Positions 52,170 through 60,219 of a stretch of DNA of 64,000 nucleotides are shown here, in pieces. The notes beneath the pieces are model-generated. The model was not told the DNA's origin and made no database searches. It worked only from the letters and a program-made list of their open reading frames with translations. This stretch comes from SpSt-77 sp049972045. Lineage in GTDB: Bacteria > Chloroflexota > Anaerolineae > B4-G1 > DUEL01. Every line of letters starts with the position of its first letter. Positions within the stretch are counted from its first letter, which is position 1. A program made the translations under genes and the position numbers. The stretch spans positions 11,052-75,051 of the forward strand of contig JBMFKS010000003.1 of NCBI GenBank assembly GCA_049972045.1. Reading direction: 5' to 3'.

Positions 52170-52170
52170 A

Positions 52171-52234
52171 CAGACGACGGACGACAGACGACTGTGGTCC
52201 GTGGTCCGTCGTCCGTGGTCCGTGGTCCGTGGTC
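52171..52234. repeat. 7-bp tandem array (ACGACGG / GTCCGTG)
   Basis: About nine heptamers; the second half is six copies of GTCCGTG/GTCCGTC. It fills the space between thiolase and the dehydrogenase gene, up to about 10 bases before the ribosome-binding site. Confidence 0.88.
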
Positions 52235-52255
52235 AATCCTAACAGGAGGTGAAAG

Positions 52256-53479
52256 ATGTACATTTTCAAAGCGGCCGTGGTCGGTGCCGGGACAATGGGC
52301 GGGGAGATCGCCCAGGTCATCAGTTTTTCCGGTCTTCCCGTCGTCCTCAAAGACATTGACGAGAAGATGCTGGAGCGGGGGGTGGCCAAAGCCCGCGAAA
52401 TCTATCAGCGCCGGGTGGAGAAGGGCAAGATGAGCGCGGGCGAGATGCAGGCCAAGATGGATCTCATCACCCCCACCCTCACCTACGATGGCTTTGAGGA
52501 CGTGGACATCGTTATTGAGGCCGTCCCGGAGCGGATGGACATCAAGAAGCGGGTATTCCAGGAACTGGACGAGGTCTGCCCGGAGCAGACGATCTTCGCC
52601 AGCAACACCTCGGCCCTCTCCATCTCCGAGATGGGCGCGGCGACCAAACGCCCCCACAAAGTCATCGGCATGCACTTCTTCAACCCCGCCAGCGTGATGA
52701 AACTGGTGGAGGTCATCCCCGGCCTGGATACCAGCCAGGAGACGGTAGACGACGTGGTGATGTTCGCCGAGAGCCTGCGCAAAATCCCCGTCGTCGTCCA
52801 GGAGTGCCCGGGCTTCCTGGTCAACCGGTTGCTCATGCCCTACCTGAACGAGGCAACGAAGGCGCTGGAGGAGGGCGCGGCGACCGCCAGCGAGATTGAC
52901 CGGGCCGTGGTGGAGTGGGGCATGCCGATGGGGCCCTTCACGCTGATGGATATGCTGGGGCTGGACGTCTGCGCCCATGTCGGCCAGTACCTCTACAGCG
53001 AGTACGGCGACCGGATGGAGCCCGCCCGCCTCTTTGAGAAACTGGTCGCCGCCGGACGCCTGGGCGAGAAGACCGGCGCCGGGTTCTACGACCACCCGGG
53101 CGGCGAATCCGAGGTCGTCTACAAGATGATTAAGGAACTTCAGGAATCGGGGGCTGTTCGTACCGGGACGAAGTTCTCGGTGGAACGGCTCATGTACCCG
53201 GTCATCAACGAGGCCGCCCTCTGCGTCCAGGAGCACATCGCCAGCATCAGCGACATTGATATGGCCATGGTCGCCGGGACCGGGATGACCTACGGCGGGG
53301 AGCGCATCGGCCCCCTGGCGATTGCCGACAAAATCGGCCTGGACGTGGTGGTCGCCAAACTGGAGGAACTGGCGAAGGAATTGGGCCCGCGCTTCCTGCC
53401 CTCCCGCCCGCTGAAACTGCGCGTCCGCGCCGGACACCTGGGCGTGAAGACGGGCAAGGGATTCCACGAGTACGCGTAA
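52256..53479 (+). CDS. 3-hydroxyacyl-CoA dehydrogenase
   Basis: A 407-residue protein. The NAD-binding domain is AAVVGAGTMGGEIAQVISFS. The catalytic region is NTSALSISEM and HFFNPASVMKLVEVIPGLDT (His-Glu pair), followed by CPGFLVNRLLMPYLNEA. It then has two C-terminal 3HCDH domains instead of one (ends GRLGEKTGAGFYDHPGG and GHLGVKTGKGFHEYA), which explains a length well above the 280-290 residues of simple enzymes. It oxidises 3-hydroxyacyl-CoA to 3-ketoacyl-CoA. It is not fused to a hydratase, which is the separate next gene. Confidence 0.95.
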   Translation: MYIFKAAVVGAGTMGGEIAQVISFSGLPVVLKDIDEKMLERGVAKAREIYQRRVEKGKMSAGEMQAKMDLITPTLTYDGFEDVDIVIEAVPERMDIKKRVFQELDEVCPEQTIFASNTSALSISEMGAATKRPHKVIGMHFFNPASVMKLVEVIPGLDTSQETVDDVVMFAESLRKIPVVVQECPGFLVNRLLMPYLNEATKALEEGAATASEIDRAVVEWGMPMGPFTLMDMLGLDVCAHVGQYLYSEYGDRMEPARLFEKLVAAGRLGEKTGAGFYDHPGGESEVVYKMIKELQESGAVRTGTKFSVERLMYPVINEAALCVQEHIASISDIDMAMVAGTGMTYGGERIGPLAIADKIGLDVVVAKLEELAKELGPRFLPSRPLKLRVRAGHLGVKTGKGFHEYA

Positions 53480-53506
53480 CCCCGGGCCCTCGGTGTGCCC
53501 CGTAAA

Positions 53507-53550
53507 CGGAATACGGAGTACGCAGTACGGGCTTCGTACTCCGTATTCCG
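53507..53550 (+). repeat. Perfect 16-bp stem-loop between hydroxyacyl-CoA dehydrogenase and hydratase genes
   Basis: CGGAATACGGAGTACG (53507-53522) and its exact complement CGTACTCCGTATTCCG (53535-53550) around a 12-base loop. No T-run, so probably an mRNA-processing or stability element within the operon. The arms have a 7-base rhythm like the other arrays. Confidence 0.85.
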
Positions 53551-53582
53551 TACCATTCGCAACATTGCTGAGGAGGAACATC

Positions 53583-54383
53583 ATGGGCAACTGGCAGTAC
53601 ATCCGAACCGAAATTGAAGACCGCATCGCCACCCTTACCATTGACCACCCCCCCGTCAACTCCTTCAACCGGCAGGTGGTGACCGAACTGGAAGAGGCCA
53701 TTGATGAACTGCTGGCCAACGACGAGGTGAAGGCCATTGTCATCACCGGCGGCGGGACCAATGCCTTCGTCGCCGGGGCCGACATCCCGGAGATCAAGAA
53801 CTTGCTGGAGAACCCCGGCGAGAATTACGCCGCGTCCCGTGAGTTTATTGAGCGAGGCCAGCGGCTGTTCCTGAAGATTGAGCAGGCCACCAAGCCCATC
53901 ATCGCCGCCATCAACGGCTTCTGCCTGGGCGGGGGTCTGGAACTGGCGATGGCCTGCCACATGCGGGTCTGCTCCGATCGGGCCCGCCTGGGCCAGCCGG
54001 AGATCAACCTGGGCATCATCCCCGGCTGGGGCGGCACCCAGCGGCTGCCCCGCATCGTCGGCAAGGGCAAGGCCATAGAACTCATCCTCACCGGCGACAT
54101 GATCACCGCCCAGGAAGCCTACCGCCTCAACCTGGTCAACAAGGTTGTCCCGGCGGGCGCTGTCCTCAAGGAAGCCCGCGATCTGGCCCGCAAGATCGTC
54201 TCCAAGTCCAAATTCCCCATCGCCGCCGCGCTGCGCGCCATTGACCAGGGCCTGGCATTGCCCATTGAGGAGGGCCTGCGGGTGGAGGCGGAGCAGTTCG
54301 TCAGCCTGGCTGACACGGAGGACATCCGCGAGGGCATCAACGCCTTCCTGGAAAAGCGGCAGCCGCAGTTCAAGGACAGGTAA
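53583..54383 (+). CDS. Enoyl-CoA hydratase / crotonase family protein
   Basis: A 266-residue crotonase starting MGNWQYIRTEIEDRIATLTI after TGAGGAGGAACATC. The oxyanion-hole motifs are NAFVAGADIPEIKN and NGFCLGGGLELAMACHMRVC. The glutamate positions are in GQPEINLGIIPGWGGTQRLP; the first (PEINLG) and the segment GIIPGWGG correspond to the catalytic region. It hydrates 2-enoyl-CoA. The frame runs upstream to 53493 through the hairpin, but that part is not homologous. It is the third enzyme of the cycle encoded here. Confidence 0.94.
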   Translation: MGNWQYIRTEIEDRIATLTIDHPPVNSFNRQVVTELEEAIDELLANDEVKAIVITGGGTNAFVAGADIPEIKNLLENPGENYAASREFIERGQRLFLKIEQATKPIIAAINGFCLGGGLELAMACHMRVCSDRARLGQPEINLGIIPGWGGTQRLPRIVGKGKAIELILTGDMITAQEAYRLNLVNKVVPAGAVLKEARDLARKIVSKSKFPIAAALRAIDQGLALPIEEGLRVEAEQFVSLADTEDIREGINAFLEKRQPQFKDR

Positions 54384-54418
54384 CGGGAGCAGGTCGCAGG
54401 TCGCACGGAGCGGGGAGG

Positions 54419-54805
54419 ATGTCGCAGAGCGGGAAGCCGAAGGGGTACGAGGAGACGGGAATCTGCCAGTTGGCTAAACAACTGGCGGTGGAAATCCACC
54501 GGATGACGCTGGAAGAACTGCCCAAATTTGAGATGTACGAAGAGGGTAGTCAGATTCGGCGGTCGTCCAAATCCGTAGTGGCAAACTTCGTAGAAGCCTA
54601 CGGGATGAAGCGCTACCCGGGCGACACAGTCCGTTACCTGACGTACTCCCTGGCTTCCTGCGACGAGACCAAATCGCACCTGGAAATGCTCTACGAGTCA
54701 GGTTCTCTGGCACCAGAGCGGTTTGAGTACTTCTACAATCAATACCGCAAACTGGGCGCTATGCTCTACAACTACCGCGAAGCCGCTATCCAGGGCCGCG
54801 TGTAA
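54419..54805 (+). CDS. Four-helix bundle protein (S23 / 23S rRNA intervening-sequence type)
   Basis: A 128-residue helical protein with the S23 pattern: CQLAKQLAVEIHRMT, SQIRRSSKSVVANFVEAYGM, YLTYSLASCDETKSHLEMLY, FEYFYNQYRKLGAMLYNYRE. Family members are encoded in 23S rRNA intervening sequences or scattered in chromosomes; they form pentameric bundles of unknown role. It is set between beta-oxidation genes with heptamer repeats on both sides (54391-54408 and 54806-54847), which suggests that it was inserted as a unit rather than belonging to the pathway. Confidence 0.85.
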   Translation: MSQSGKPKGYEETGICQLAKQLAVEIHRMTLEELPKFEMYEEGSQIRRSSKSVVANFVEAYGMKRYPGDTVRYLTYSLASCDETKSHLEMLYESGSLAPERFEYFYNQYRKLGAMLYNYREAAIQGRV

Positions 54806-54847
54806 CCCTGCGACCTGCGACCTGCGACCCTGCGACCTGCGACCCTG
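54806..54847. repeat. 7-bp tandem array (CCTGCGA)n
   Basis: Six heptamers of ACCTGCG/CCCTGCG, reverse complement of the CGCAGGT family, between the S23 gene and the acyl-CoA dehydrogenase. A shorter GCAGGTCGCAGGTCGCACGG lies on the other side of the S23 gene at 54391-54410. Confidence 0.88.
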
Positions 54848-54864
54848 TACACGGGAGGTGACAT

Positions 54865-56022
54865 ATGGACTTCGCCCTGAGCGAAGAGCAACGGATGTTC
54901 CGCGACATGTTCCGCAACTTCGCCGCCAAAGAGGTCGCTCCCCGGGCCGAGGAGATAGACCACGCGGAGACCCTTCCAAAAGAAATGCTCCGCAAGGCGG
55001 CCGAGCAGGGCTTCCTGGGCGCGACGGTTCCGGAGGACTATTACGGGGCGGCGCTGGACAACGTGAGTTACGCCCTCCTGCTGGAGAACCTGGCCACGGC
55101 CTGCGCGTCCCTGGCGGTCATCGTGGCAGCCCATGTGAGCCAGGTGGCTATGAGCATTCTGGATTTCGGCACCGACGCCCAGAAAGAGGAATGGCTGCCC
55201 GCCCTGGCTGGCGGTGAGGCTATCGGCGCCTTCGCCCTCAGCGAGCCTGATGCCGGCAGCGACATGCTGGCGCTGGAAACCCGCGCCCGCTACGAGGGCG
55301 ATGACGTCGTCCTGGACGGGATCAAAACCTGGGTGACCAACGGCGAATGGGCGGGCCTCTTCCTGGTCTTCGCCCGCGGCCCGCAGGGGGTGGATGCCTA
55401 TCTGATCCCGCGCGAGGCCCCCGGCCTGACCGTCGGCTACCGGGAGCCGACGCTGGGGCTGCGCTCCGCCTGCTTCAACACCCTCTACCTGGAGGGGTGC
55501 CGCGTCCCCCAGAGTTCCCGCCTGGGTGGTCCAGGGGAGGGCGCGGCCATTGCTCAACGCGCGGTGAACCGGATGGCGGTCGCGCTGGCCGCCGTCGGTC
55601 TGGGCCTGGCCGAGTCTTCGGTGGACGTCGCCGCCCAGTACGCCACGGAGCGGGTCCAGTTCGGCGTCCCCATCGGTAAGAAGCAGGCCATCCAGAACTA
55701 CATCGCCAACGCCTATGCCGAGACGGAGGCGCTGCGCTACCTGGTCTATCGGACGGCTTGGCTGATGGACCAGGGGGAGGACTTCTCCGTGGACGCCTCG
55801 GTTGTCAAGGCCTTCGGTGCCCGCATTGCCCGCAGCGTGACCAACTGGATGCTCCAGGTCCTGGGCGGCTATGGCTTTATGGAGGACTACCCGATGGCCC
55901 GCAAGTACCGGGACGCCCGCGTTCTGGGCATCATTGGCGGCCCGACGGAGGTCCATCTATTCAACGTCGCGCGGCACATCTTCGCGCAGAGAGACCTGGA
56001 GATCGTGCCGCGGCACCAGTAA
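54865..56022 (+). CDS. Acyl-CoA dehydrogenase, first copy (canonical catalytic Glu position not conserved)
   Basis: A 385-residue flavoprotein of the acyl-CoA dehydrogenase fold: N-terminal helices (DFALSEEQRMFRDMFRNFAA), a middle beta domain with GAFALSEPDAGSDMLALETR and KTWVTNGEWAGLFLVFARG, and C-terminal helices with GRARVQFGV-like ERVQFGVPIGKKQAIQNYIA. The FAD/dimer signature near the end reads RDARVLGIIGGPTEVHLFNV. Short- and medium-chain enzymes have Glu where Gly358 lies here (I-x-E-G-T), so the catalytic base is missing at that position. GGGAGGTGACAT precedes the ATG. Substrate unknown; it passes electrons to ETF if active. Confidence 0.93.
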   Translation: MDFALSEEQRMFRDMFRNFAAKEVAPRAEEIDHAETLPKEMLRKAAEQGFLGATVPEDYYGAALDNVSYALLLENLATACASLAVIVAAHVSQVAMSILDFGTDAQKEEWLPALAGGEAIGAFALSEPDAGSDMLALETRARYEGDDVVLDGIKTWVTNGEWAGLFLVFARGPQGVDAYLIPREAPGLTVGYREPTLGLRSACFNTLYLEGCRVPQSSRLGGPGEGAAIAQRAVNRMAVALAAVGLGLAESSVDVAAQYATERVQFGVPIGKKQAIQNYIANAYAETEALRYLVYRTAWLMDQGEDFSVDASVVKAFGARIARSVTNWMLQVLGGYGFMEDYPMARKYRDARVLGIIGGPTEVHLFNVARHIFAQRDLEIVPRHQ

Positions 56023-56052
56023 CGGAACACGCAGTACGGAACGGAGGTCCCT

Positions 56053-57219
56053 ATGGATTTCACCTTTTCGCCCGAACACCAGGCCCTGCGCCGAATGATC
56101 CGGGAGTTCGCTGAGACGGAGATCGCGCCCATCGCGGCCGAATTGGACCGGGAGCACAAAGTCCCCCGGGACATTATGCGCAAACTGGGGGAGATCGGCC
56201 TGCTGGGCGTCTGCTTCCCCCAGGAGTACGGCGGGATGGGCGCGGGCGAGACCGGCTACTGCATCCTGATGGAGGAACTGGGCCGCGTCTGTGCCAACAC
56301 CGCCGTGAACGTGGGCGCCCACATCGGCATCGGCGCGATGTGCATCCACCTGGACGGCAACCCGGAGCAGAAGCGCAAGTACCTGACCCCCCTGGCGCGC
56401 GGGGAGAAAATCGCCGCCTTCGGCCTCACCGAGTCCAACGCCGGCTCCGACGCCGCCAACGTCCGCACCCGCGCCGTCCGGGAGGGGGACTCCTGGATTC
56501 TGGACGGCGGCAAAGTCTTCATCACCAACGGCGGCTACGCCGACATCATCACCGTCCTGGCGGTGACGGACCCGGCCCTGGGCGCGCGCGGCGGCATCAC
56601 CGCCTTTATCGTAGAGACGGACTGGCCCGGCTTCAAGGTGGCCCGGGAAGAGGACAAGATGGGCATCCGCGGCTCCAGCACCGCCGAACTGGTCTTTGAG
56701 GAACTGCGAGTCCCCCACGAGAACGTCCTGGGCAAAGTCGGCGAGGGGTTCGTAACCTTCATGAAGTCGCTGGATATGGGCCGGCTGACCCTGGGAGCGG
56801 CCTGTCTCGGCGGCGCGCAGCAGTTGCTGGAGCAGTGCGTCTACTGGGCCAAAACCCGCACCCAGTTCGGCGAGGCCCTGGCCCACAAGCAGGCCGTCCA
56901 GTGGATGATCGCCAATATGGCCACCGAGATTGAGGCCCTGCGCAGCCTGGTCTATCGGGTGGCCTGGCTGGTGGATACGGGCCAGCCCTTCACCCAACTG
57001 GCGGCGATGTGCAAACTCTACGGCTCCGAGGTCCTCTCCCGCGCCGTGGACATGGCCATTCAGATCCACGGCGGTCTGGGCCTCTCGCGGGACTTCCCCA
57101 TTGAGCGGGCCTTCCGGGATGCCCGGATCAACGAAATCTTTGAAGGGACCAACGAGGTTCAGCGCATCGTCATCGCCAGCAATATCTTCCGCGAGTTCGG
57201 CGTGCGGATCCGCCCGTAA
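56053..57219 (+). CDS. Acyl-CoA dehydrogenase, second copy
   Basis: A 388-residue acyl-CoA dehydrogenase with all expected parts: MDFTFSPEHQALRRMIREFA, AFGLTESNAGSDAANVRTRA, KVFITNGGYADIITVLAVTD, RTQFGEALAHKQAVQWMIAN, and a C-terminal RINEIFEGTNEVQRIVIASN carrying the usual catalytic Glu (E-G-T). It resembles butyryl/short-chain types. It introduces the 2,3-double bond in acyl-CoA. It lies 30 bases after the first copy, which differs clearly in sequence, so the two are not a recent duplication and may form different specificities or a hetero-oligomer. Confidence 0.95.
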   Translation: MDFTFSPEHQALRRMIREFAETEIAPIAAELDREHKVPRDIMRKLGEIGLLGVCFPQEYGGMGAGETGYCILMEELGRVCANTAVNVGAHIGIGAMCIHLDGNPEQKRKYLTPLARGEKIAAFGLTESNAGSDAANVRTRAVREGDSWILDGGKVFITNGGYADIITVLAVTDPALGARGGITAFIVETDWPGFKVAREEDKMGIRGSSTAELVFEELRVPHENVLGKVGEGFVTFMKSLDMGRLTLGAACLGGAQQLLEQCVYWAKTRTQFGEALAHKQAVQWMIANMATEIEALRSLVYRVAWLVDTGQPFTQLAAMCKLYGSEVLSRAVDMAIQIHGGLGLSRDFPIERAFRDARINEIFEGTNEVQRIVIASNIFREFGVRIRP

Positions 57220-57427
57220 CGGTCGCACGGAGCAGGGTCCGGGGAGCACCGGTCGGGTCTGTGCGGGCAGGAGAACAGCCCGTGCTATAAGTAGCGCAGG
57301 TTGCCAGGCCCGTACGAATCAACGGAGGACAAAACGGGGCGCACGACGGAGACAGGGGAGACGAAGGCGGCGGTCAAATTAACAAGCGAGTTCGCAGCCA
57401 AAGAGCGCAAGATTCATCTTGCGCCCC

Positions 57428-57627
57428 TTACCGGATGGGTCCGAAATCCTGACGGCTGATGCCTAACTCCCGGAGAACGGCGCGAACGGTCCCAGGAGCC
57501 AGGTCTCTGGAGCCCCAGTCCGGCACCGAGGCGACCTTCCCGGTGGGATGTGGTGGCTTCCCTTACCCGAACGCAGTTCCTGGCATCCCAGATCGCGTAG
57601 TCGCCGGGCCAGTTCACGGTAGCGCAT
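57428..57627 (-). pseudogene. hicA: hicA-like toxin gene with a frameshift
   Basis: On the minus strand MRYRELARRLRDLGCQELRS continues GKGSHHIP in the first frame, matching the start of HicA (double-stranded-RNA-binding mRNA interferase, catalytic His in G-S-H). After that the homologous sequence continues in another frame: PTGKVASVPDWGSRDLAPGT, VRAVLRELGISRQDF, stop at 57428. The total of 200 bases is one short of a whole number of codons, consistent with a single-base deletion near 57550. The shifted frame stops early. The start codon overlaps the hicB stop (TGATG). Confidence 0.8.
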
Positions 57628-57881
57628 CAGACTGCCACCAGCATCTCCACCGCCTGAGGGCGGTCAGCCGTGAACGGACGGAGAGCCGCAGGGGGTTCTA
57701 TCCCCAATTCCTGCCAGGCCTCCAGCAGGCCGCTGAGGGCTTCCTGGACGTTGTGCAGAATCTCATCCGGAGTCCGGCCCTCGGTCACCAGGCCCGGGAC
57801 ATCCGGACTGGTGACCGTGTAGGTGCCCTCAGGATTGGGCTCCAGAAGAAGTCGGATAAAAAACATTTGACTGGTCGCCAT
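57627..57881 (-). CDS. hicB: HicB family antitoxin
   Basis: An 84-residue protein with the partial RNase H fold of HicB: MFFIRLLLEPNPEGTYTVTS, PDVPGLVTEGRTPDEILHNV and QEALSGLLEAWQELGIEPP. It lacks the C-terminal DNA-binding extension found in long HicB proteins, like the short HicB class. It is transcribed against the surrounding beta-oxidation genes. Because the toxin gene downstream is frameshifted, HicB may be an orphan antitoxin. Confidence 0.88.
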   Translation of the reverse strand: MATSQMFFIRLLLEPNPEGTYTVTSPDVPGLVTEGRTPDEILHNVQEALSGLLEAWQELGIEPPAALRPFTADRPQAVEMLVAV

Positions 57882-58011
57882 CTCGCCCTGCCTGGTTTTC
57901 AGAATCTGTGCCCAGATATTATAGCACGGTGCGGGAGAGTCGCAACGATGACCGGTCGGGAGAGGCCGGTTGCCTGCCCCTGCGATTCAGGGAGGTAAGC
58001 GAAGGAGGAAA

Positions 58012-58803
58012 ATGATGCGCATCGTCGTTATACTCGGACGCGTTCTGGACCCCCGGGGGATCGTCGTCAACCCGCGGGCGGGCCGAGTCTTCGTCAACCG
58101 GGAGGAGTACATCCTTCAGCCCGCCGACCGCTGCGCGCTGGAGGCCGCGCTGCGGATCAAAGAGACGGTCGGGGCCGAAGTGGTCGCTCTGCCGCGCGCT
58201 TTCTTGCCCGATGACGACATCCTGCGGCAGGCCCTGGCCATAGGCGCCGACCGGGCCATCTATCTCGCGGGCAAACCGACCGCGCTGCCCGACGACGGCC
58301 TGATGGCCCGGGTGCTGGTGGCCGCGATAGGGCGGCTGGGCGGCGCCGACCTCATCCTCACCGGCGCCACAACCCTGGACACCGGTCAGGGTCAACTGGG
58401 ACCGCGCCTGGCCGAAGCGCTGGGTTGGCCACAGATTGTCGGCGCCTGGGCCGCTGAGGTGGCCGATGGGGTCGTGCGGACGGTTCGGCAGGATGACGCC
58501 GGTTTCGTGCAGGTAGAGGCACCGCTTCCGGCGGTGGTCACCTTCGTCCCCGGCGCGCTGAAACTCCGCTACCCCGACGGCCGGCGCCTCATCAACATCT
58601 ACAAGGGCGTGGGCGACATCGCGGCCGCCCTGGAGCGCTGGGAGGCGAAGGACCTGGTTGCCCCGGAAGCACTGACCCCTGTGCTGGAGCGGCGCGGGCA
58701 GGACTTCCCGCCGGAGCGGGAGCGCGGCGTCCGACTGACCGGGAGCGGGGAGGAGATGGCCCGCTCCGCCGCCGATGCCCTGCGGGCTCGGTTGGTTCGT
58801 TGA
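58012..58803 (+). CDS. etfB: Electron transfer flavoprotein beta subunit
   Basis: A 263-residue protein starting MMRIVVILGRVLDPRGIVVN after AAGGAGGAAA. The typical ETF-beta segments are CALEAALRIKETVGAEVVAL, LAIGADRAIYLAG, DLILTGATTLDTGQGQLGPR (AMP/FAD-binding loop) and a C-terminal arm to contact the alpha subunit. ETF accepts electrons from acyl-CoA dehydrogenases and hands them to the quinone pool via ETF-QO. The next gene, etfA, follows after a 226-base hairpin array. The frame extends upstream to 57970, but the initial residues are not homologous. Confidence 0.93.
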   Translation: MMRIVVILGRVLDPRGIVVNPRAGRVFVNREEYILQPADRCALEAALRIKETVGAEVVALPRAFLPDDDILRQALAIGADRAIYLAGKPTALPDDGLMARVLVAAIGRLGGADLILTGATTLDTGQGQLGPRLAEALGWPQIVGAWAAEVADGVVRTVRQDDAGFVQVEAPLPAVVTFVPGALKLRYPDGRRLINIYKGVGDIAAALERWEAKDLVAPEALTPVLERRGQDFPPERERGVRLTGSGEEMARSAADALRARLVR

Positions 58804-59017
58804 AACCACCAAGACACTTTGTTGAAACCACCAAGACACCAAGACACGAAGTATGAAAACTTTGTGTCTTCGTGTCTTTGTGGTGAAACCACCAAGACAC
58901 CAAGACACGAAGTATAAAAACTTTGTGTCTTCGTGTCTTCGTGGTGAAACCGCCAAACCACCAAGACACGAAGTATAAAAACTTTGTGTCTTCGTGTCTT
59001 TGTGGTGAAACCACCAA
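58804..59017 (+). repeat. Array of three stem-loops (ACCAAGACACGAAG / CTTTGTGTCTTCGTG)
   Basis: Three units of about 65-70 bases, each with ACCACCAAGACACCAAGACA then CGAAGTATAAAAA and CTTTGTGTCTTCGTGTCTT then TGTGGTGAAA. Each forms an imperfect hairpin of about 20 bp. The array lies between etfB and etfA. A related AAAGAACACGAAGAC fragment sits upstream of the gene at 47166. Confidence 0.93.
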
Positions 59018-59029
59018 ATGGAGGACCCT

Positions 59030-60061
59030 ATGGACGCATCCTTCCTGGATTTACTGATGGCGCAGCAAGAGGAAGTCACCGAGGCGGAGGGCGGGGGTGG
59101 CATCTGGGTTGTCGCCGACGTGGTGGATGGCGCCGTTGCGCCGGTGACGCTGGAGGCCATCGGCGCGGCCCGCAACCTGGCGGGTGCCCTGGGCGCCTAC
59201 GTCTACGCCGTGCTGCTGGGCGACGGCGTCTCCGACCTGGCTGCCACCCTCTACCAGGCCGGTGCCGACGGCGTCCGCGTGGCCGACCACCCCGCCCTGG
59301 CCTCGTTCGCCGTGGAGCCATACCTGGAAGTGCTGGTCAACCTCTTCCAGACCGAGGGGCCGGAGGTCATCCTCTTCGGCGCGACCCGGCAGGGGCAGGA
59401 ACTGGCACCCCGGGTGGCCCAGCGGCTGGGCGGTGGGCTGATAGAACACGCCACCGCGATGACGCTGGATGAGGCGACCCGCACCGTCCAGGCTGCCGTC
59501 CCGATTTACGGCGGCGAGTACTTTGAGATCGTGGCCTGTCCTCAGGCCCGGCCCCAGGTGCTGACGGTGGAACCGGGGGCTTTCCCCGCGCCCTTTATGG
59601 ACCCCTACCGCAAGGGCGAGCCGAAGAGCATAGAGGTGACACCGGTGGAGCCCCGGGTGCGGGTACTGGGCCCGGCGGAGGACTTCACCCCGCCGGAGGT
59701 GCCGCTGGCGCAGGCCCCCGTCATCGTCGCGGCCGGGCGGCAGGCCGGGGACTTCGGGCTGGTGGAACAGTTGGCCGCCGTGCTGGGCGGCCGGGTGGCC
59801 GGAGACCGCGGCGCGCGGGACGCGGGTTGGATCGGCCCTGAACAGATCGTAGACGTCCGGGGCGTCACCGTCGCGCCGAAGGTGTACGTCGCGGTGGGGA
59901 TTCGGGGTGACACCTTCCACAACGCCGCCATAGAGAACGCCCGCTTCATCCTGGCCATCCACCCCGACCCCACCGCCCCTATCTTCCGAGTGGCTGACCT
60001 CTGCATAGAGGCCGACCCGAAGGAGGTGCTGCCGGCGCTCCTGACCGCGCTGGGGAAATAA
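59030..60061 (+). CDS. etfA: Electron transfer flavoprotein alpha subunit, variant FAD-binding motifs
   Basis: A 343-residue protein from an ATG at 59030 preceded by GGAGG. The N-terminal domain contains VTLEAIGAARNLAGALGAYV and VILFGATRQGQELAPRVAQR. The FAD domain contains APVIVAAGRQAGDFGLVEQL, GDRGARDAGWIGPEQIVDVR, VAPKVYVAVGIRGDTFHNAA and HPDPTAPIFRVADLCIEADP. Typical ETF-alpha has V-G-Q-T-G-K and G-I-S-G-A-I-Q-H at the second and third segments; here they read V-D-V-R-G-V and G-I-R-G-D-T-F-H, so several FAD-contact residues are replaced. It is the last gene of the cluster, closed by a terminator. Confidence 0.92.
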   Translation: MDASFLDLLMAQQEEVTEAEGGGGIWVVADVVDGAVAPVTLEAIGAARNLAGALGAYVYAVLLGDGVSDLAATLYQAGADGVRVADHPALASFAVEPYLEVLVNLFQTEGPEVILFGATRQGQELAPRVAQRLGGGLIEHATAMTLDEATRTVQAAVPIYGGEYFEIVACPQARPQVLTVEPGAFPAPFMDPYRKGEPKSIEVTPVEPRVRVLGPAEDFTPPEVPLAQAPVIVAAGRQAGDFGLVEQLAAVLGGRVAGDRGARDAGWIGPEQIVDVRGVTVAPKVYVAVGIRGDTFHNAAIENARFILAIHPDPTAPIFRVADLCIEADPKEVLPALLTALGK

Positions 60062-60083
60062 CCCCGCCCTCGGATCCCCCCCG

Positions 60084-60116
60084 GTAGGTCGGATTGCCAA
60101 TCCGACCTACTTTTTT
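60084..60116 (+). terminator. Rho-independent terminator after etfA
   Basis: GTAGGTCGGATT-GCC-AATCCGACCTAC followed by six T: a perfect 12-bp stem with a 3-base loop. Confidence 0.95.
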
Positions 60117-60155
60117 ATGCCTGTGGCAGTGACGCTCTGGCCCACCCACCCCCGG

Positions 60156-60184
60156 TTGACACTCCGGTCATTTCGGTGTACAAA
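60156..60184 (+). promoter_or_regulatory. Sigma-70 promoter of the 2-hydroxyacid dehydrogenase gene
   Basis: TTGACA (60156-60161), a 17-base spacer, TACAAA (60179-60184), about 35 bases before the start codon. Confidence 0.75.
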
Positions 60185-60219
60185 ACCAGCAGACCACCTT
60201 CGCGATCGGAGGTTGCCAG

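Noticed and set aside
58804..59017. Possible CRISPR array of three repeats
   Set aside because: Units are palindromic over nearly their full length, spacing has no unique spacers of constant length, and no cas genes are present.
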